Positions 31,612 through 41,457 of a DNA stretch of 64,000 nt are shown here, one piece after another. Source of the DNA: Alteromonas abrolhosensis (GTDB lineage Bacteria > Pseudomonadota > Gammaproteobacteria > Enterobacterales > Alteromonadaceae). The notes beneath the pieces are model-generated. The model did not search any database, was not told the DNA's origin, and worked only from the letters and a program-made list of their open reading frames with translations. Both the position numbers and the translations under genes were made by a program. The stretch covers positions 1-64,000 of the forward strand of contig NZ_MEJH01000003.1 of assembly GCF_001953635.1 (NCBI RefSeq), given 5' to 3'. The number at the start of each line of letters is the position of its first letter. Position 1 is the stretch's first letter.

Positions 31612-33012
31612 ATGGCCAAGACCTTATATGACAAAGTGTGGCAAGCCCACATTATTGACCAAATCGGTGAAGACAGCTTAATTTATATCGACCGTCACCT
31701 AATTCACGAAGTGACGTCACCTCAGGCATTCGCTGGCCTTAATGAAAAAGGCCGTAAAGTACGACGCCCTGATCGCACGGTTGGCACCATGGATCACAGC
31801 ATTTCAACCCGTTCACTGGCAATTGATGCCTGTGGTCCGGCAAATGCGCTTCAGCTACAAACCTTGGCAAAAAACTGTGAAGAACACGGCATTCAGCTAT
31901 TTCCAGTGGGACACCAAAAGCAAGGTATTGTGCACGTAATGGGCCCGGAATTAGGTTTAATTCAGCCAGGCATGACGGTGGTGTGTGGTGACTCACACAC
32001 TGCAACCCACGGTGCGTTTGGTGCGCTGGCATTTGGTATTGGTACCTCTCAGGTAGAGCATGTATTGGCAACGCAAACGTTGAAACAAAGCCGCGCTAAG
32101 AGCATGCTTATTAATGTAAATGGCAAGCTTCCTGTTGGTATTACCGCAAAAGACATTATTCTTGCCATTATAGGAAAGATTGGCCACGCCGGCGCTACCG
32201 GCCATGTCATCGAATACGCGGGTGAAGCTATCCGCGGTCTAAGCATGGAAGAGCGCATGACGGTGTGCAACATGAGTATTGAAGCTGGTGCGAAAGCTGG
32301 CCTTGTTGCACCAGACGAGAAAACCTTCGCCTACCTTGAAGGCCGCGAATACGCACCTAAGGGTCAAGATTGGGAAGACGCCGTCGCTTATTGGAAAACC
32401 CTTTATACCGAAGAGGGCGCAACCTTTGACACTGTGGTTGAACTTGAAGCAGCGGATATCGCTCCTCAGGTTACGTGGGGCACCAACCCAGGCCAAGTTA
32501 TTGGCGTAAACACACCGGTACCTGCTCCTGAAGATTTCAGCGACCCGATTGAAAAAGAAAGCGCGGTAAAAGCACTAGAGTATATGGGTTTAAAACCCGG
32601 TGAAAAGCTTGCCGACGTTGCAGTAAACCACGTATTTATCGGCTCATGTACCAACGGTCGTATTGAAGATATGCGCGCAGCGGCACAAATCGCCAAGCGC
32701 GGTAAAGTCGCCGATTCAGTTACCGCGATTGTCGTTCCAGGGTCAGGTAACGTTAAACGCCAAGCTGAAGCAGAAGGCTTAGATAAAATCTTTATCGATG
32801 CTGGCTTTGAGTGGCGGTTGCCAGGTTGCTCTATGTGCCTTGGTATGAATGACGACAAGCTAGTGGCAGGCGATAGATGTGCCTCTACCAGTAACCGTAA
32901 CTTTGAAGGCCGTCAAGGCCGTGGTGCGCGCACTCACTTAGTAAGCCCAGCAATGGCTGCCGCTGCTGCAATTACCGGTCGCTTTGCTGACGTTAGAGAT
33001 TATCAGGAGTAA
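31612..33012 (+). CDS. leuC: 3-isopropylmalate dehydratase large subunit
   Basis: With LeuD it isomerises 2- to 3-isopropylmalate. Aconitase-type, with [4Fe-4S] ligands in [14 protein letters not shown] (one Cys) and [10 protein letters not shown] (two Cys), and substrate-binding [20 protein letters not shown]. The 466-residue length is normal. It starts 9 bp after leuB. Confidence 0.99.
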   Translation: MAKTLYDKVWQAHIIDQIGEDSLIYIDRHLIHEVTSPQAFAGLNEKGRKVRRPDRTVGTMDHSISTRSLAIDACGPANALQLQTLAKNCEEHGIQLFPVGHQKQGIVHVMGPELGLIQPGMTVVCGDSHTATHGAFGALAFGIGTSQVEHVLATQTLKQSRAKSMLINVNGKLPVGITAKDIILAIIGKIGHAGATGHVIEYAGEAIRGLSMEERMTVCNMSIEAGAKAGLVAPDEKTFAYLEGREYAPKGQDWEDAVAYWKTLYTEEGATFDTVVELEAADIAPQVTWGTNPGQVIGVNTPVPAPEDFSDPIEKESAVKALEYMGLKPGEKLADVAVNHVFIGSCTNGRIEDMRAAAQIAKRGKVADSVTAIVVPGSGNVKRQAEAEGLDKIFIDAGFEWRLPGCSMCLGMNDDKLVAGDRCASTSNRNFEGRQGRGARTHLVSPAMAAAAAITGRFADVRDYQE

Positions 33013-33015
33013 GTT

Positions 33016-33621
33016 ATGTCTGAACAAGGTTTTACACAACACACAGGCATTGCTGCGCCGCTTGATCAGGCCAATGTCGATACCGACCAAATTATTCCAA
33101 AACAGTTTCTGACTGGCGTAACACGTGCTGGCTACGGCAAACATTTGTTTCACGACTGGCGTTATTTGGATTTAGAAGAGAAAGAGCCAAACCCAGCGTT
33201 CGCGCTGAATAAGCCTGAGCACAAAGGTGCGAGTCTGTTACTAGCTCGCGAAAACTTTGGTTGTGGTTCAAGCCGGGAACACGCGCCGTGGGCCCTTGCC
33301 GACTTTGGGTTTAAAACGGTTATTGCCACCAGCTTTGCTGATATTTTTTACGGCAACTGCATTAATAATCAGCTAGTGCCAGTGGCGTTATCAAGCGAGC
33401 AAATGGACGCTTTATTTGCTACGGTTAAGGCAGACCCTGCAACTAAGATTACCGTTGATCTTCCAGCGCAAACGGTAAGTTTTAACGATACCAGCTTCAG
33501 CTTCGATATCGCTGAGCATCACAAAAACAACCTGATTAAAGGCTTAGATGCTATCGGTCAAACCCTTGAACTTACGAGTGCTATAGAAGACTTTGAAAAT
33601 AAACAGCCTGCGTGGCTGTAG
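33016..33621 (+). CDS. leuD: 3-isopropylmalate dehydratase small subunit
   Basis: Swivel subunit of the LeuCD isomerase. It has [16 protein letters not shown] and the active-site [20 protein letters not shown], followed by [13 protein letters not shown]. The length of 201 residues is typical. The ATG is 3 bp after leuC. Last gene of the leu operon; a terminator follows 33 bp downstream. Confidence 0.99.
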   Translation: MSEQGFTQHTGIAAPLDQANVDTDQIIPKQFLTGVTRAGYGKHLFHDWRYLDLEEKEPNPAFALNKPEHKGASLLLARENFGCGSSREHAPWALADFGFKTVIATSFADIFYGNCINNQLVPVALSSEQMDALFATVKADPATKITVDLPAQTVSFNDTSFSFDIAEHHKNNLIKGLDAIGQTLELTSAIEDFENKQPAWL

Positions 33622-33653
33622 TTACGCATCTTTAATAAAGTCAACATATCGTC

Positions 33654-33691
33654 GAGAGTGCCCACTGAATGCGGCACTCTCATATTTATTT
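33654..33691 (+). terminator. leu operon terminator
   Basis: A perfect 9-bp stem GAGAGTGCC / GGCACTCTC (33654-33662, 33673-33681) with a ten-base loop and a T-rich tail. Confidence 0.8.
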
Positions 33692-33881
33692 CTGTTTAGC
33701 CATCACATTGTTTTTTAAAAGTCATCTAACAATTCTTAAGTCTTCGTAATTTATTTATCTCAAGTTCTCAAACGTTATACTAAAGATTAATAAAGCCCTC
33801 ACTTTTTTCACTGGAATATCGTACTATTCGTTCCTATTGTAGTTAAAGGCTATGGCAACGTTGTGCCTCACAGGAGAGATA

Positions 33882-35078
33882 ATGCTAGAACAGGTACCCA
33901 TTGATGATTTGCAGCCAGGTATGTACGTCAATCAAGTACTTGAACAAACGGGTTCACTTAAAATGCGTTCTAAAGGCATAGTGAAGACCCAAGCCATCAT
34001 TGATAGTCTTAAATCCAAAGGTATTCTTACCGTTGAAGTGGATCTTGCTAAATCAAAGCTTCCTGAAGGGCCTAAGCCGGCTCCGCCATCTAAAGAAGCA
34101 CAGCCAGAAGCCGCTAAAACGGCTGTTAAGCCTGTAGGGCGTGATTCAATAAACGAAGCCAACGATCTCTATAACAGCGCACTTACCATTCAAAGCAGCT
34201 TTTTGAAGTCGCTAAAAAATGGTGCGGTGAAAGATTTATCACCCATGGAGTCGCTATCACAAAGCCTTATTGAAAGTGTATTTGATAACAAAGACGCACT
34301 AAGCTGCCTCACCATGATCAAGGATACTGACCAGTACCTTCTTGAACACAGCATTAACTGCAGTGTACTAAGCGGTATTTTCTGTGAGTTTCTTGGCTAC
34401 GACAGAGACACCACAGAGCAAGTAAGTTTGGGTGCACTTTTAATGGATATTGGCATGTCTTCGCTACCTGACGAAATTCGCAACAATACAGGTGAATTTT
34501 CTAGCGATGATTGGGAAGTAATGAAAACCCACGTTGAGATTGGTGTAGATCTGGTTGAGCAATGCGGTGATATTTCTGACTTATCCTTACGCATTATTGA
34601 AGAGCACCATGAGCGTATAGACGGAAGCGGCTATCCGAAAGGGTTAGTTGGCGACGAGATTTCAGAATTTGCTCGCATCGCCGCTATTGTGGATGCATAC
34701 GACGCAATGACATCTAACCGAACTCACAAGAATAGCATTACGCCCACTCAGGCACTAAAACGCTTAACTGCGACAGAAAATTTAGATCAAGAATTGGTGA
34801 AGCAATTTATTCAGTGTATCGGTGTACACCCTGTAGGTTCGTTGGTTCGCTTGAAAAGCGGTAAGTTAGGCATTGTTAGTAAGCTTAATCCTAAAGATCC
34901 CGTGAGTCCTCACGTTATGACGTTTTATAGCGTTACGTCTCAACACTTTAAAGAAGTTAAACGTATTGATTTAAGCCAGTACGATGATGAGATTGTGTCA
35001 GGTGTTCGTCCCGAAGAATTTAGTTTGAACTTACCAAAATTCTTTAAGGATGTGTTCATTAATCAGATGCCACTTTAG
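33882..35078 (+). CDS. DUF3391 and HD-GYP domain protein, HD motif altered
   Basis: A 398-residue signalling protein. DUF3391 lies at about 1-60 (VPIDDLQPGMYVNQVLEQTG), then a Pro/Ala/Lys linker, then an HD-GYP domain (about 140-340) of the family that degrades cyclic di-GMP. HHERIDGSGYPKGL and the outer HSIN and THVEIG histidines are kept, but the canonical HDxGK motif reads MDIGM (codons ATG GAT ATT GGC ATG), losing a metal-binding His and the Lys; RPYR is RTHK. It may be an inactive sensor or a variant enzyme. The start at 33882 is preferred to 33852 because AGGAGAGA lies just before it. It converges on gspB, which carries a related N-terminal domain. Confidence 0.88.
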   Translation: MLEQVPIDDLQPGMYVNQVLEQTGSLKMRSKGIVKTQAIIDSLKSKGILTVEVDLAKSKLPEGPKPAPPSKEAQPEAAKTAVKPVGRDSINEANDLYNSALTIQSSFLKSLKNGAVKDLSPMESLSQSLIESVFDNKDALSCLTMIKDTDQYLLEHSINCSVLSGIFCEFLGYDRDTTEQVSLGALLMDIGMSSLPDEIRNNTGEFSSDDWEVMKTHVEIGVDLVEQCGDISDLSLRIIEEHHERIDGSGYPKGLVGDEISEFARIAAIVDAYDAMTSNRTHKNSITPTQALKRLTATENLDQELVKQFIQCIGVHPVGSLVRLKSGKLGIVSKLNPKDPVSPHVMTFYSVTSQHFKEVKRIDLSQYDDEIVSGVRPEEFSLNLPKFFKDVFINQMPL

Positions 35079-35096
35079 GTTTTACAATCTCCATAG

Positions 35097-35126
35097 AAAA
35101 GGCCCTTCATACCAAAGGGCCTTTTT
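35097..35126. terminator. Terminator between the HD-GYP gene and gspB
   Basis: Stem AAAAGGCCCTT / AAGGGCCTTTTT with a short loop, flanked by A on the left and T on the right, so it can serve both convergent genes. Confidence 0.88.
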
Positions 35127-35195
35127 GTATTTTAAAATGGCTAGATTAACGTGGCTAGGTTATGTCTATACGCCCGCTAACCCCGTTAATGGCGA

Positions 35196-36431
35196 TTACC
35201 AATCAGTTAGTGCAGCCATAGTGAAGAGTTCATCTTCGAAAGAAAGTACTACACGCTGCGCTTCAATGTTTACAATCTGAACTCTATCGGCAATCCAATC
35301 GCCCTCGCCAATTTGACGTCCATTGACTCTCACCCACCTATCTGCTGGACGAGACGCATACATGTGTGCACTAAAATTCATGGTAGGAAGTCGTGTTAAT
35401 AGGCGAACAGGCAGTTGGTCGACACGGGGTAGCTCATCTTTTACCGTCACCCTTGTTTGCTCTTCAGCGGGGGCGCCATCTTCTGCTTTCGAATCTAATG
35501 CTGCAACAGCAGCGTTAAATCTCGCCATAAGCTCTGGCGACACCGATACATCAGATTGAGACGCCTCTTCATTTAGTACTTTTCCTTCGTACGCGTCTGA
35601 AGACGCGGTTTGTCTTGAGTTCGTTGAAGAGTTGCGTGCAGAGTCATTATTTGAGTCAGCATCAGAGCGCTGCGAGACATCATTGTTATAGCTAGCTTGA
35701 GTGTCTGTTGCGCTTGAGTTTGTGCCAGAGACAGCGCTTAAGTTCTCAACAGGCTGTTTACTGTCGTTAGCTTGCGTGCCTTGTTGAACTGCCGACACGT
35801 TACCAGAATTAGTACTAGCAACTGTACTTGAACCTATGTCTTGTCCGCTTTGTTGAGCGTTAGGGGAAGCTGGCTTATTTGAATTGTTTGAAGTGCCCGG
35901 TGTTCCATCACTATCTAGCGTATACTCTGAAGAGTCCCCGACTGTACCAACCGGCGAATCAGGGCGTTCAGGTGTTGTTACCGAAGCAACACTCTGTGCC
36001 GTAAACATTGGCCACCAACGCTCTACAGTAGCCGCAGTGAAACCAATACACGCCCCTCCCAGAATAACTACAGCAAAAAGTGCTGCTTGCTTGGTATATA
36101 GTTTCCACGCCGATGGTAATCCTTCTACCGTGGGTAAAAACAAGCTTCGATTAAACTGCTCATTGAGGGATTTATCAAATTTGGCGGTAGTGTCGTGCTC
36201 GCCCCGAAGCAAAGCTTGGGTCTGTGTTCTATGATGAACTGCCGGCGCTATTTCTACGGTTTGCTCAGGGTCTATTTCAACCTCTTGCACGCCCATTTCA
36301 GACAAGCCCTGCACCATAGCATCGCTTGTCACTAAACCCGACTTTCTAATTTTAACTGGCCCATTTTGCTTGGTAATTTGAACAATCACCATACCGGGTT
36401 TTAAATGGTCAATGGCAACGATATTAGACAT
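35196..36431 (-). CDS. gspB: GspB-type type II secretion assembly protein with N-terminal DUF3391-like domain
   Basis: A 411-residue inner-membrane protein. Residues about 1-55 (VAIDHLKPGMVIVQITKQNG, then VQEVEID) match the DUF3391 domain of the neighbouring HD-GYP protein. A membrane helix at about 113-135 (AALFAVVILGGACIGF) follows, then a long Ser/Asn/Asp linker, and a C-terminal GspB domain (LLTRLPTMNFSAHMYASRPA, VRVNGRQIGEGDWI, then QIVNIEAQRVVLSFEDELFT). GspB works with GspA to place the secretin of the type II secretion system in the outer membrane. The DUF3391 fusion is not a part of GspB I know from other bacteria. It overlaps gspA by 8 bp. Confidence 0.87.
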   Translation of the reverse strand: MSNIVAIDHLKPGMVIVQITKQNGPVKIRKSGLVTSDAMVQGLSEMGVQEVEIDPEQTVEIAPAVHHRTQTQALLRGEHDTTAKFDKSLNEQFNRSLFLPTVEGLPSAWKLYTKQAALFAVVILGGACIGFTAATVERWWPMFTAQSVASVTTPERPDSPVGTVGDSSEYTLDSDGTPGTSNNSNKPASPNAQQSGQDIGSSTVASTNSGNVSAVQQGTQANDSKQPVENLSAVSGTNSSATDTQASYNNDVSQRSDADSNNDSARNSSTNSRQTASSDAYEGKVLNEEASQSDVSVSPELMARFNAAVAALDSKAEDGAPAEEQTRVTVKDELPRVDQLPVRLLTRLPTMNFSAHMYASRPADRWVRVNGRQIGEGDWIADRVQIVNIEAQRVVLSFEDELFTMAALTDW

Positions 36432-37335
36432 ACAAGCTCCCTAACCCGTAACCGAATATGATGGCCAAAACAAACGCCGATGCGAGATACCATTTACGCT
36501 GGCTTTGCACGCGCTGACTGACAACATCTTCACCTAGAATTTGCTCTGCCGCGGCCAAGAATATAGGCTTTTGCACAACCGCATGCTGCTTAGTAAAAGA
36601 TAAGGTTAACGCCCGATCGCACAGCAAATTAATTACCCTTGGGATCCCACCGGTAATTTGATGCACCGCGCGCAATGTAGACTTACTGAAAATACTGATA
36701 TCACCTTCAGCCACGCTTAAGCGGTGTGCTATGTAAGCACTGACTTCTGGCGCAGTTAAGGGCAGCAGATGATAACGAGCGGTAATGCGTTGGGCCAGCT
36801 GACGTAATTCGTTACGCTTTAACAACTGCTGTAATTCAGGCTGACCTATCAATACTACCTTTAACAGCTTTTCACGATTCGTTTCTAAGTTGGTCAATAA
36901 ACGAAGTTGTTCTAGTACTTCGGGCAACAGATGCTGCGCTTCATCAACCATTAGTACCGTATTAATGCCTGACTGGTGATTCTCTGCTAACTTAGACAAA
37001 ATCAAATCGGTGAAGTACTTAAGGCTTGCTTTTTCAGGTGTATAAGCCAAGCCTAACTCATCACATACCGTTGCTAATAGTTCAAGGGCGGATAAGGTAG
37101 GATTCAAAATCATGGCTACCTGAGTATTGTCTGGTAGCTGCTGCAACAGTTTTCTCGATACCGTTGTTTTTCCCGTGCCCACTTCTCCGGTGAGCATTAC
37201 AAAACCACCGCTTTCTCTGAGGCCAAAGGTCAAATGGGCCAAAGCCTCTTTGTGCCTTGGGCTCATATACAAATAATCGGGGTTAGGCGCAATCGAAAAA
37301 GGATTGTCATTTAACCCGAAGTAGTTCAAATACAT
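36424..37335 (-). CDS. gspA: GspA/ExeA-family AAA ATPase
   Basis: A 303-residue ATPase starting MYLNYFGLNDNPFSIAPNPD, the ExeA/GspA hallmark. Walker A is LTGEVGTGKTTVSRKL (residues about 49-64) and Walker B is TVLMVDEAQHLLPEVLEQLR. A single C-terminal membrane helix (WYLASAFVLAIIFGYGLGSLY) ends the protein. Longer ExeA proteins have a periplasmic peptidoglycan-binding domain after this helix; here it is missing, so the wall-binding role must lie elsewhere or be dispensable. Co-transcribed with gspB. Confidence 0.9.
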   Translation of the reverse strand: MYLNYFGLNDNPFSIAPNPDYLYMSPRHKEALAHLTFGLRESGGFVMLTGEVGTGKTTVSRKLLQQLPDNTQVAMILNPTLSALELLATVCDELGLAYTPEKASLKYFTDLILSKLAENHQSGINTVLMVDEAQHLLPEVLEQLRLLTNLETNREKLLKVVLIGQPELQQLLKRNELRQLAQRITARYHLLPLTAPEVSAYIAHRLSVAEGDISIFSKSTLRAVHQITGGIPRVINLLCDRALTLSFTKQHAVVQKPIFLAAAEQILGEDVVSQRVQSQRKWYLASAFVLAIIFGYGLGSLYV

Positions 37336-37554
37336 GGTTGCTGAAGCGCCTATCTGTTTTAATTTTTAACGACGATTAAACTACCAGACGCAACCTTGAA
37401 GTGAAAGCGCATAACGATGTGGCTACGAATTTTATTTGTAACATTGCTATACTGCGCCTCTGTTACCTTGGGAAGGTTGATTTTCGTTACACGTCAAAAG
37501 TCGATGCATTCCCAATCTAAAAAGTATTACTGACTAAAAAATCGTTGGAAGAGC

Positions 37555-38736
37555 ATGCAAGTATATCTCGTTGGTGGCGCAGTGCGTGATGCACTGTTAA
37601 ACAGAAAAGTTGTTGAACGCGACTATGTCGTTGTGGGCGCCACGCCAGAAGAAATGCTCAGCCAGGGTTTTACCCAAGTAGGCAAAGACTTCCCTGTTTT
37701 TTTACACCCTAAAACACAGGAAGAATACGCACTTGCACGTACTGAACGTAAGTCAGGAAAAGGTTACACAGGCTTTGTGTGCGATGCGTCAAGCTCGGTC
37801 ACGTTGGAAGAAGATTTGTTACGTCGTGACCTTACCGTTAACGCGATAGCGCAAGATAAACTTGGAAACCTTATCGACCCCTATGGTGGTAGAAAAGATT
37901 TAGAAAACCGCCTACTTCGCCATGTATCTGAAGCCTTTAGTGAAGACCCTTTACGCGTATTTCGCGTTGCTCGGTTTGCAACCCGCTATGCTTATTTAGG
38001 GTTTACTATCGCCACTGAAACCATGGCACTTATGCAATCCATGGCCGAAAGCGGCGAGTTAAGCACGCTAAGTGCTGAGCGGGTATGGCAAGAAACAAAG
38101 CGTAGTCTTTTAGAGAAAACACCGCATGTTTTTTTCACTGTATTACACCAAGCACACGGTCTTAATGACTGGTTTACTGAGCTTGAAAGTAACTTAGATA
38201 CTGCTTTGGCAGCATTAAAAACGGCGGTAGACCTAGAAAAGGCTGAAAACGAGAGCCTTGTTAAAGACACAGGTTCAGAAACCCCATTACCTGACAGCAG
38301 CAATTCAGAAACCGCTAGGCTGATTACAAGATTTACTGCTCTGCTCTCTCACCTTGGTGAGGAGGAAGCGAAGCACTTATGTAGCCGACTGAAAGTGCAG
38401 AACCAAGTTAGTGAAATTGTCATCCTTGCCTGCAAATTTAAAGATTTTCTATTGAGTATGCAGAACTCTCCCGCCGACCTCCTCGCCTTATTCAATGGCT
38501 GTGATGCATGGAGAAGAGAGGAGCGTTTTACATTATTGCTTAGCGCTTTTGCTCCTTATGCTCATAGCAAAGGCGTGGATTGGCAAGAACAACAAAAGCG
38601 CATCGAAAATGCATTAGCCGCCGCCAAACAAGTGAACGTGCAAGACATCATTGCCACCGGCGTTAAAGGCCCCGAAATAAGAGACGCGCTTAACCAAGCA
38701 AAGTTATCTGCTATTGCCTCGATTAATAATCAATAG
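37555..38736 (+). CDS. cca: CCA-adding tRNA nucleotidyltransferase
   Basis: Adds or repairs the 3'-CCA of tRNAs. The 393-residue protein has the class II nucleotidyltransferase head: YLVGGAVRDALLNRKVVERD (GG-x-x-RD), the metal-binding region in ERDYVVVG, then EEDLLRRDLTVNAIA and the helical RNA-binding part (FSEDPLRVFRVARFATRY). The C-terminal HD phosphohydrolase domain of E. coli Cca is not recognisable: no HD pair is seen where it should be, although the length is similar. Divergent from gspA. Confidence 0.93.
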   Translation: MQVYLVGGAVRDALLNRKVVERDYVVVGATPEEMLSQGFTQVGKDFPVFLHPKTQEEYALARTERKSGKGYTGFVCDASSSVTLEEDLLRRDLTVNAIAQDKLGNLIDPYGGRKDLENRLLRHVSEAFSEDPLRVFRVARFATRYAYLGFTIATETMALMQSMAESGELSTLSAERVWQETKRSLLEKTPHVFFTVLHQAHGLNDWFTELESNLDTALAALKTAVDLEKAENESLVKDTGSETPLPDSSNSETARLITRFTALLSHLGEEEAKHLCSRLKVQNQVSEIVILACKFKDFLLSMQNSPADLLALFNGCDAWRREERFTLLLSAFAPYAHSKGVDWQEQQKRIENALAAAKQVNVQDIIATGVKGPEIRDALNQAKLSAIASINNQ

Positions 38737-38746
38737 TGGTAAAGCA

Positions 38747-39781
38747 ATGATCGAAAGAAAAACGAACGGATGCTTTCTCTCACTTTTAGCGTCACCACTT
38801 TTTTGTTTACTTTGCACAGTGATTCTTTTGCTTACTGGATGCACTGAAAAGGTACGCGTATTACCTGTAGACGAGTTTCGCTTTACCCAAGAGCCAGTAA
38901 GGAAAGCAGCGCTTTCAGAAGATGCCCGTCTTGCGGCATTCATTTTTAACGATTCCTCTGTGTCAGTATGGGATGTCGATGAAAAACGAGAGCGCTATAA
39001 ATGGCATCGTGAAGTACTTGATGAAGAATCACTGCACCTAATTACGTTTTCCGAAGATAAGGCATGGTTAGCGCTCACGGGTTATTGGAGCACTACACTG
39101 ATTAACTTGAACTCAGGTAATGTAGTTGGAAGTTGGCATTTTAGTGGAAAAGACCCCGGCGCCACAGCGTCATCAGCCTCTCTATCCCCCAGTGGCGACA
39201 GCGCACTAGTTGGCATGACCGATGGTACCGTATTACTACTAAATTTTGATAATGGCACTGCATTGCAATACCAGCACAATACGATGAAAGTGCTTCATGT
39301 CGGCTATGCTTCTGATGACTTTGCGTATTCTGGAGGGATAGATAAGCGCTGGTTTTTATGGGATTTAAATAAAAACAACTTGTTGCTAGAAAGGCAATAT
39401 CGCAGTCGAGTTACCGCTTCTGTACTAGACAATAGAGCTCAACGCGCTTTTATCTCCGATGCGCTAAATAGCCACGAAATTATTGATCTCGCCACCCATG
39501 AAGTAGTGTCTGAACTGCAATTTATGGAACGTTTCCGCTTTTTCCGAAAAGGGTTATTTTTAGAAAACGGTGACTACCTAATGACAACATCACCCAAATC
39601 AGTGGTGACGCTATGGCATGCCAACTCTGGCGAGGAGATAGCCTCATGGGAAATTAAACGGTACTCAAGCGAAGCCACCACTCACGCTATTACACTTAAC
39701 CAGGATGGTGATGTTGCTACCCTCTCCTCTGATGGCGTGCTTCAAAGCTGGGATTACCGCACAATAGCCAACCCCCTTTAA
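38747..39781 (+). CDS. WD40-repeat-like lipoprotein
   Basis: A 344-residue exported protein. The signal peptide has a lipobox LLLTGC near residue 27. The body has repeated WD40-like strand pairs: VSVWDVDEKRERYKWH, TLINLNSGNVVGSWHFSG, VLLLNFDNGTALQYQH, WFLWDLNKNNLL, VTLWHANSGEEIASWE and LQSWDYRT, about six or seven blades. It probably folds as a beta-propeller at the inner face of the outer membrane. Function unknown; it lies 10 bp after cca and is probably co-transcribed. Start ATG 38747 rather than 38714, which would overlap cca. Confidence 0.8.
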   Translation: MIERKTNGCFLSLLASPLFCLLCTVILLLTGCTEKVRVLPVDEFRFTQEPVRKAALSEDARLAAFIFNDSSVSVWDVDEKRERYKWHREVLDEESLHLITFSEDKAWLALTGYWSTTLINLNSGNVVGSWHFSGKDPGATASSASLSPSGDSALVGMTDGTVLLLNFDNGTALQYQHNTMKVLHVGYASDDFAYSGGIDKRWFLWDLNKNNLLLERQYRSRVTASVLDNRAQRAFISDALNSHEIIDLATHEVVSELQFMERFRFFRKGLFLENGDYLMTTSPKSVVTLWHANSGEEIASWEIKRYSSEATTHAITLNQDGDVATLSSDGVLQSWDYRTIANPL

Positions 39782-40020
39782 TTCCTTCAGGCAAGGGCTG
39801 CAAACTGACTACTACTTTGAAATCTTGCAGCCTGAAATTGAAAGTAAAATGAGTAAGTTCGATTTAACGCAAATGCATGAGCGTAACGCCAACAGTACCA
39901 ACACGTTAGCGTCAGAATGTGTATTTACGTACGGTGTGCTAATTTAACGCCAGTTTTTCTCAATGTTTTGGTGTAGCAATGCTACAATACGCCCCATTCA
40001 TTTAGAGCATTTTTTATACT

Positions 40021-41247
40021 ATGACTTTCGAAGAACTCGAATTAGACGAAGCACTGTGTCACGCAGCTGCCGATATGGGGTTTGATACTCCAACTAGCAT
40101 TCAAGAACTGGTTATCCCTCATGCGTTGGATGGACGAGATATCTTGGCCTCTGCTCCTACAGGTACTGGTAAAACAGCCGCTTTCTTATTGCCTGCATGC
40201 CAGTTTTTACTTGATTATCCGCGCAGACAGCCTGGTGCTACACGCATTTTGATCCTAACGCCTACCCGCGAGTTAGCGTTACAGGTATACGAACAAGCGC
40301 TTGCTATTACCAAGCATACACAAATTGTGTGCGGCGTAATAACCGGTGGTATTAACTATGGTACCGATAAAGAAACCTTAAGCAAGAATCTCGATATTCT
40401 TGTGGCCACGCCAGGTCGTTTGCTTGAGCATATCGAAAAAGAGGCAGCAGATTGCCGTGATATCGAGTGTTTGATCCTAGATGAAGCTGACCGCATGTTG
40501 GATATGGGTTTCTCAACGGTAGTTAACCAAATTGCTGCCGAAGCGCGCTGGCGCAAGCAAAACCTATTGTTCTCTGCCACGCTTGAAGGCAAAGGCGTTA
40601 AGACCTTCGCTCATGACATTCTTAACAATCCTGAAGTGATTGAAGCGAACCCATCGCGTAAAGAAAAGAACAAAATTCATCAGTGGTATCACCTTGCTGA
40701 CGATATGAACCACAAGCAAGCGTTGCTAGTGAATATTTTGAAGCAAGAAACGACGACGTCAGCGGTTGTGTTTGTGAAAACTCGCGAACGCCTGCAAATG
40801 CTAAAGGACTTCTTAGCCTCGAAAGATATTCCAGTGTGCTGGTTACAGGGCGAAATGCCGCAAGACAAACGTATTGCAGCGCTAGCCCGTTTTAAAAGTG
40901 GTGAAGTACCTATCTTGCTGGCAACGGATGTTGCAGCCCGCGGTATCGACGTACCTAACGTAAGCCATGTTATTAACTTCGACATGCCGCGCAAAGCCGA
41001 CGTTTACGTGCACCGCATTGGCAGAACCGGCCGTGCTGGCGCCAAGGGCACGGCAATATCGTTAGTAGAAGCCCACGATTTTGACATGGTGGCCAAAACC
41101 TCGCGTTACATGGGCGAACCACTAAAAGCTCGCGTTATTGACGAGCTACGCCCTAAAAACAAAACGCCTAAGATTGGCCCTAAAAAGAAAAAAGTGAAGG
41201 CCAAAGACAAAGCCAAGGCAAAAGCTAAGTCTAAGAAGAAAAAGTAA
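40021..41247 (+). CDS. srmB: ATP-dependent RNA helicase SrmB
   Basis: DEAD-box helicase aiding early 50S ribosome assembly. The 408-residue protein has the Q-motif region FDTPTSIQELVIPHAL, motif I ASAPTGTGKTAA, PTRELAL, DEADRMLDMGFS, SAT, and HRIGRTGRAG. The tail is a Lys-rich repeat (KKKKVKAKDKAKAKAKS) for RNA binding. The segment between motifs Ia and II and the length fit SrmB better than RhlE or DbpA. Confidence 0.93.
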   Translation: MTFEELELDEALCHAAADMGFDTPTSIQELVIPHALDGRDILASAPTGTGKTAAFLLPACQFLLDYPRRQPGATRILILTPTRELALQVYEQALAITKHTQIVCGVITGGINYGTDKETLSKNLDILVATPGRLLEHIEKEAADCRDIECLILDEADRMLDMGFSTVVNQIAAEARWRKQNLLFSATLEGKGVKTFAHDILNNPEVIEANPSRKEKNKIHQWYHLADDMNHKQALLVNILKQETTTSAVVFVKTRERLQMLKDFLASKDIPVCWLQGEMPQDKRIAALARFKSGEVPILLATDVAARGIDVPNVSHVINFDMPRKADVYVHRIGRTGRAGAKGTAISLVEAHDFDMVAKTSRYMGEPLKARVIDELRPKNKTPKIGPKKKKVKAKDKAKAKAKSKKKK

Positions 41248-41292
41248 AGAGTGTGAAAGTAGTAAATAGGTAACATTCGGGTGAGTTAATGC

Positions 41293-41436
41293 GGTGGGCT
41301 AGGATGTAGGTGGAACATTGCCGACACAAACCCTCTGCCGCAGGGATGCGGCAGCGGAGCGCACATGGATGTGTTTACCGCGTGTTTGTGGAGGCAATGT
41401 TTCGCCCGCAGCCGTCGCCCTCCGCTTTAGCTCACC
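41293..41436. repeat. 144-bp nested palindromic, three-way-junction-like element
   Basis: Nested stems: outermost GGTGGGCTA / TAGCTCACC (41293-41301, 41428-41436, with one G-T pair); then CATTGCC-GA-CACAAAC / GTTTGTG-GA-GGCAATG (41316-41331, 41384-41399), two 7-bp helices around a tandem GA mismatch; inside it two hairpins, CTGCCGCA-GGGA-TGCGGCAG (41335-41354) and CACAT-GG-ATGTG (41362-41373). It fills the gap between srmB and rdgB. It resembles dispersed intergenic palindromes I recall from Alteromonas-like genomes; no second copy is seen in the window. Confidence 0.8.
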
Positions 41437-41457
41437 GTCAGTTCAAAAGAGTACACA

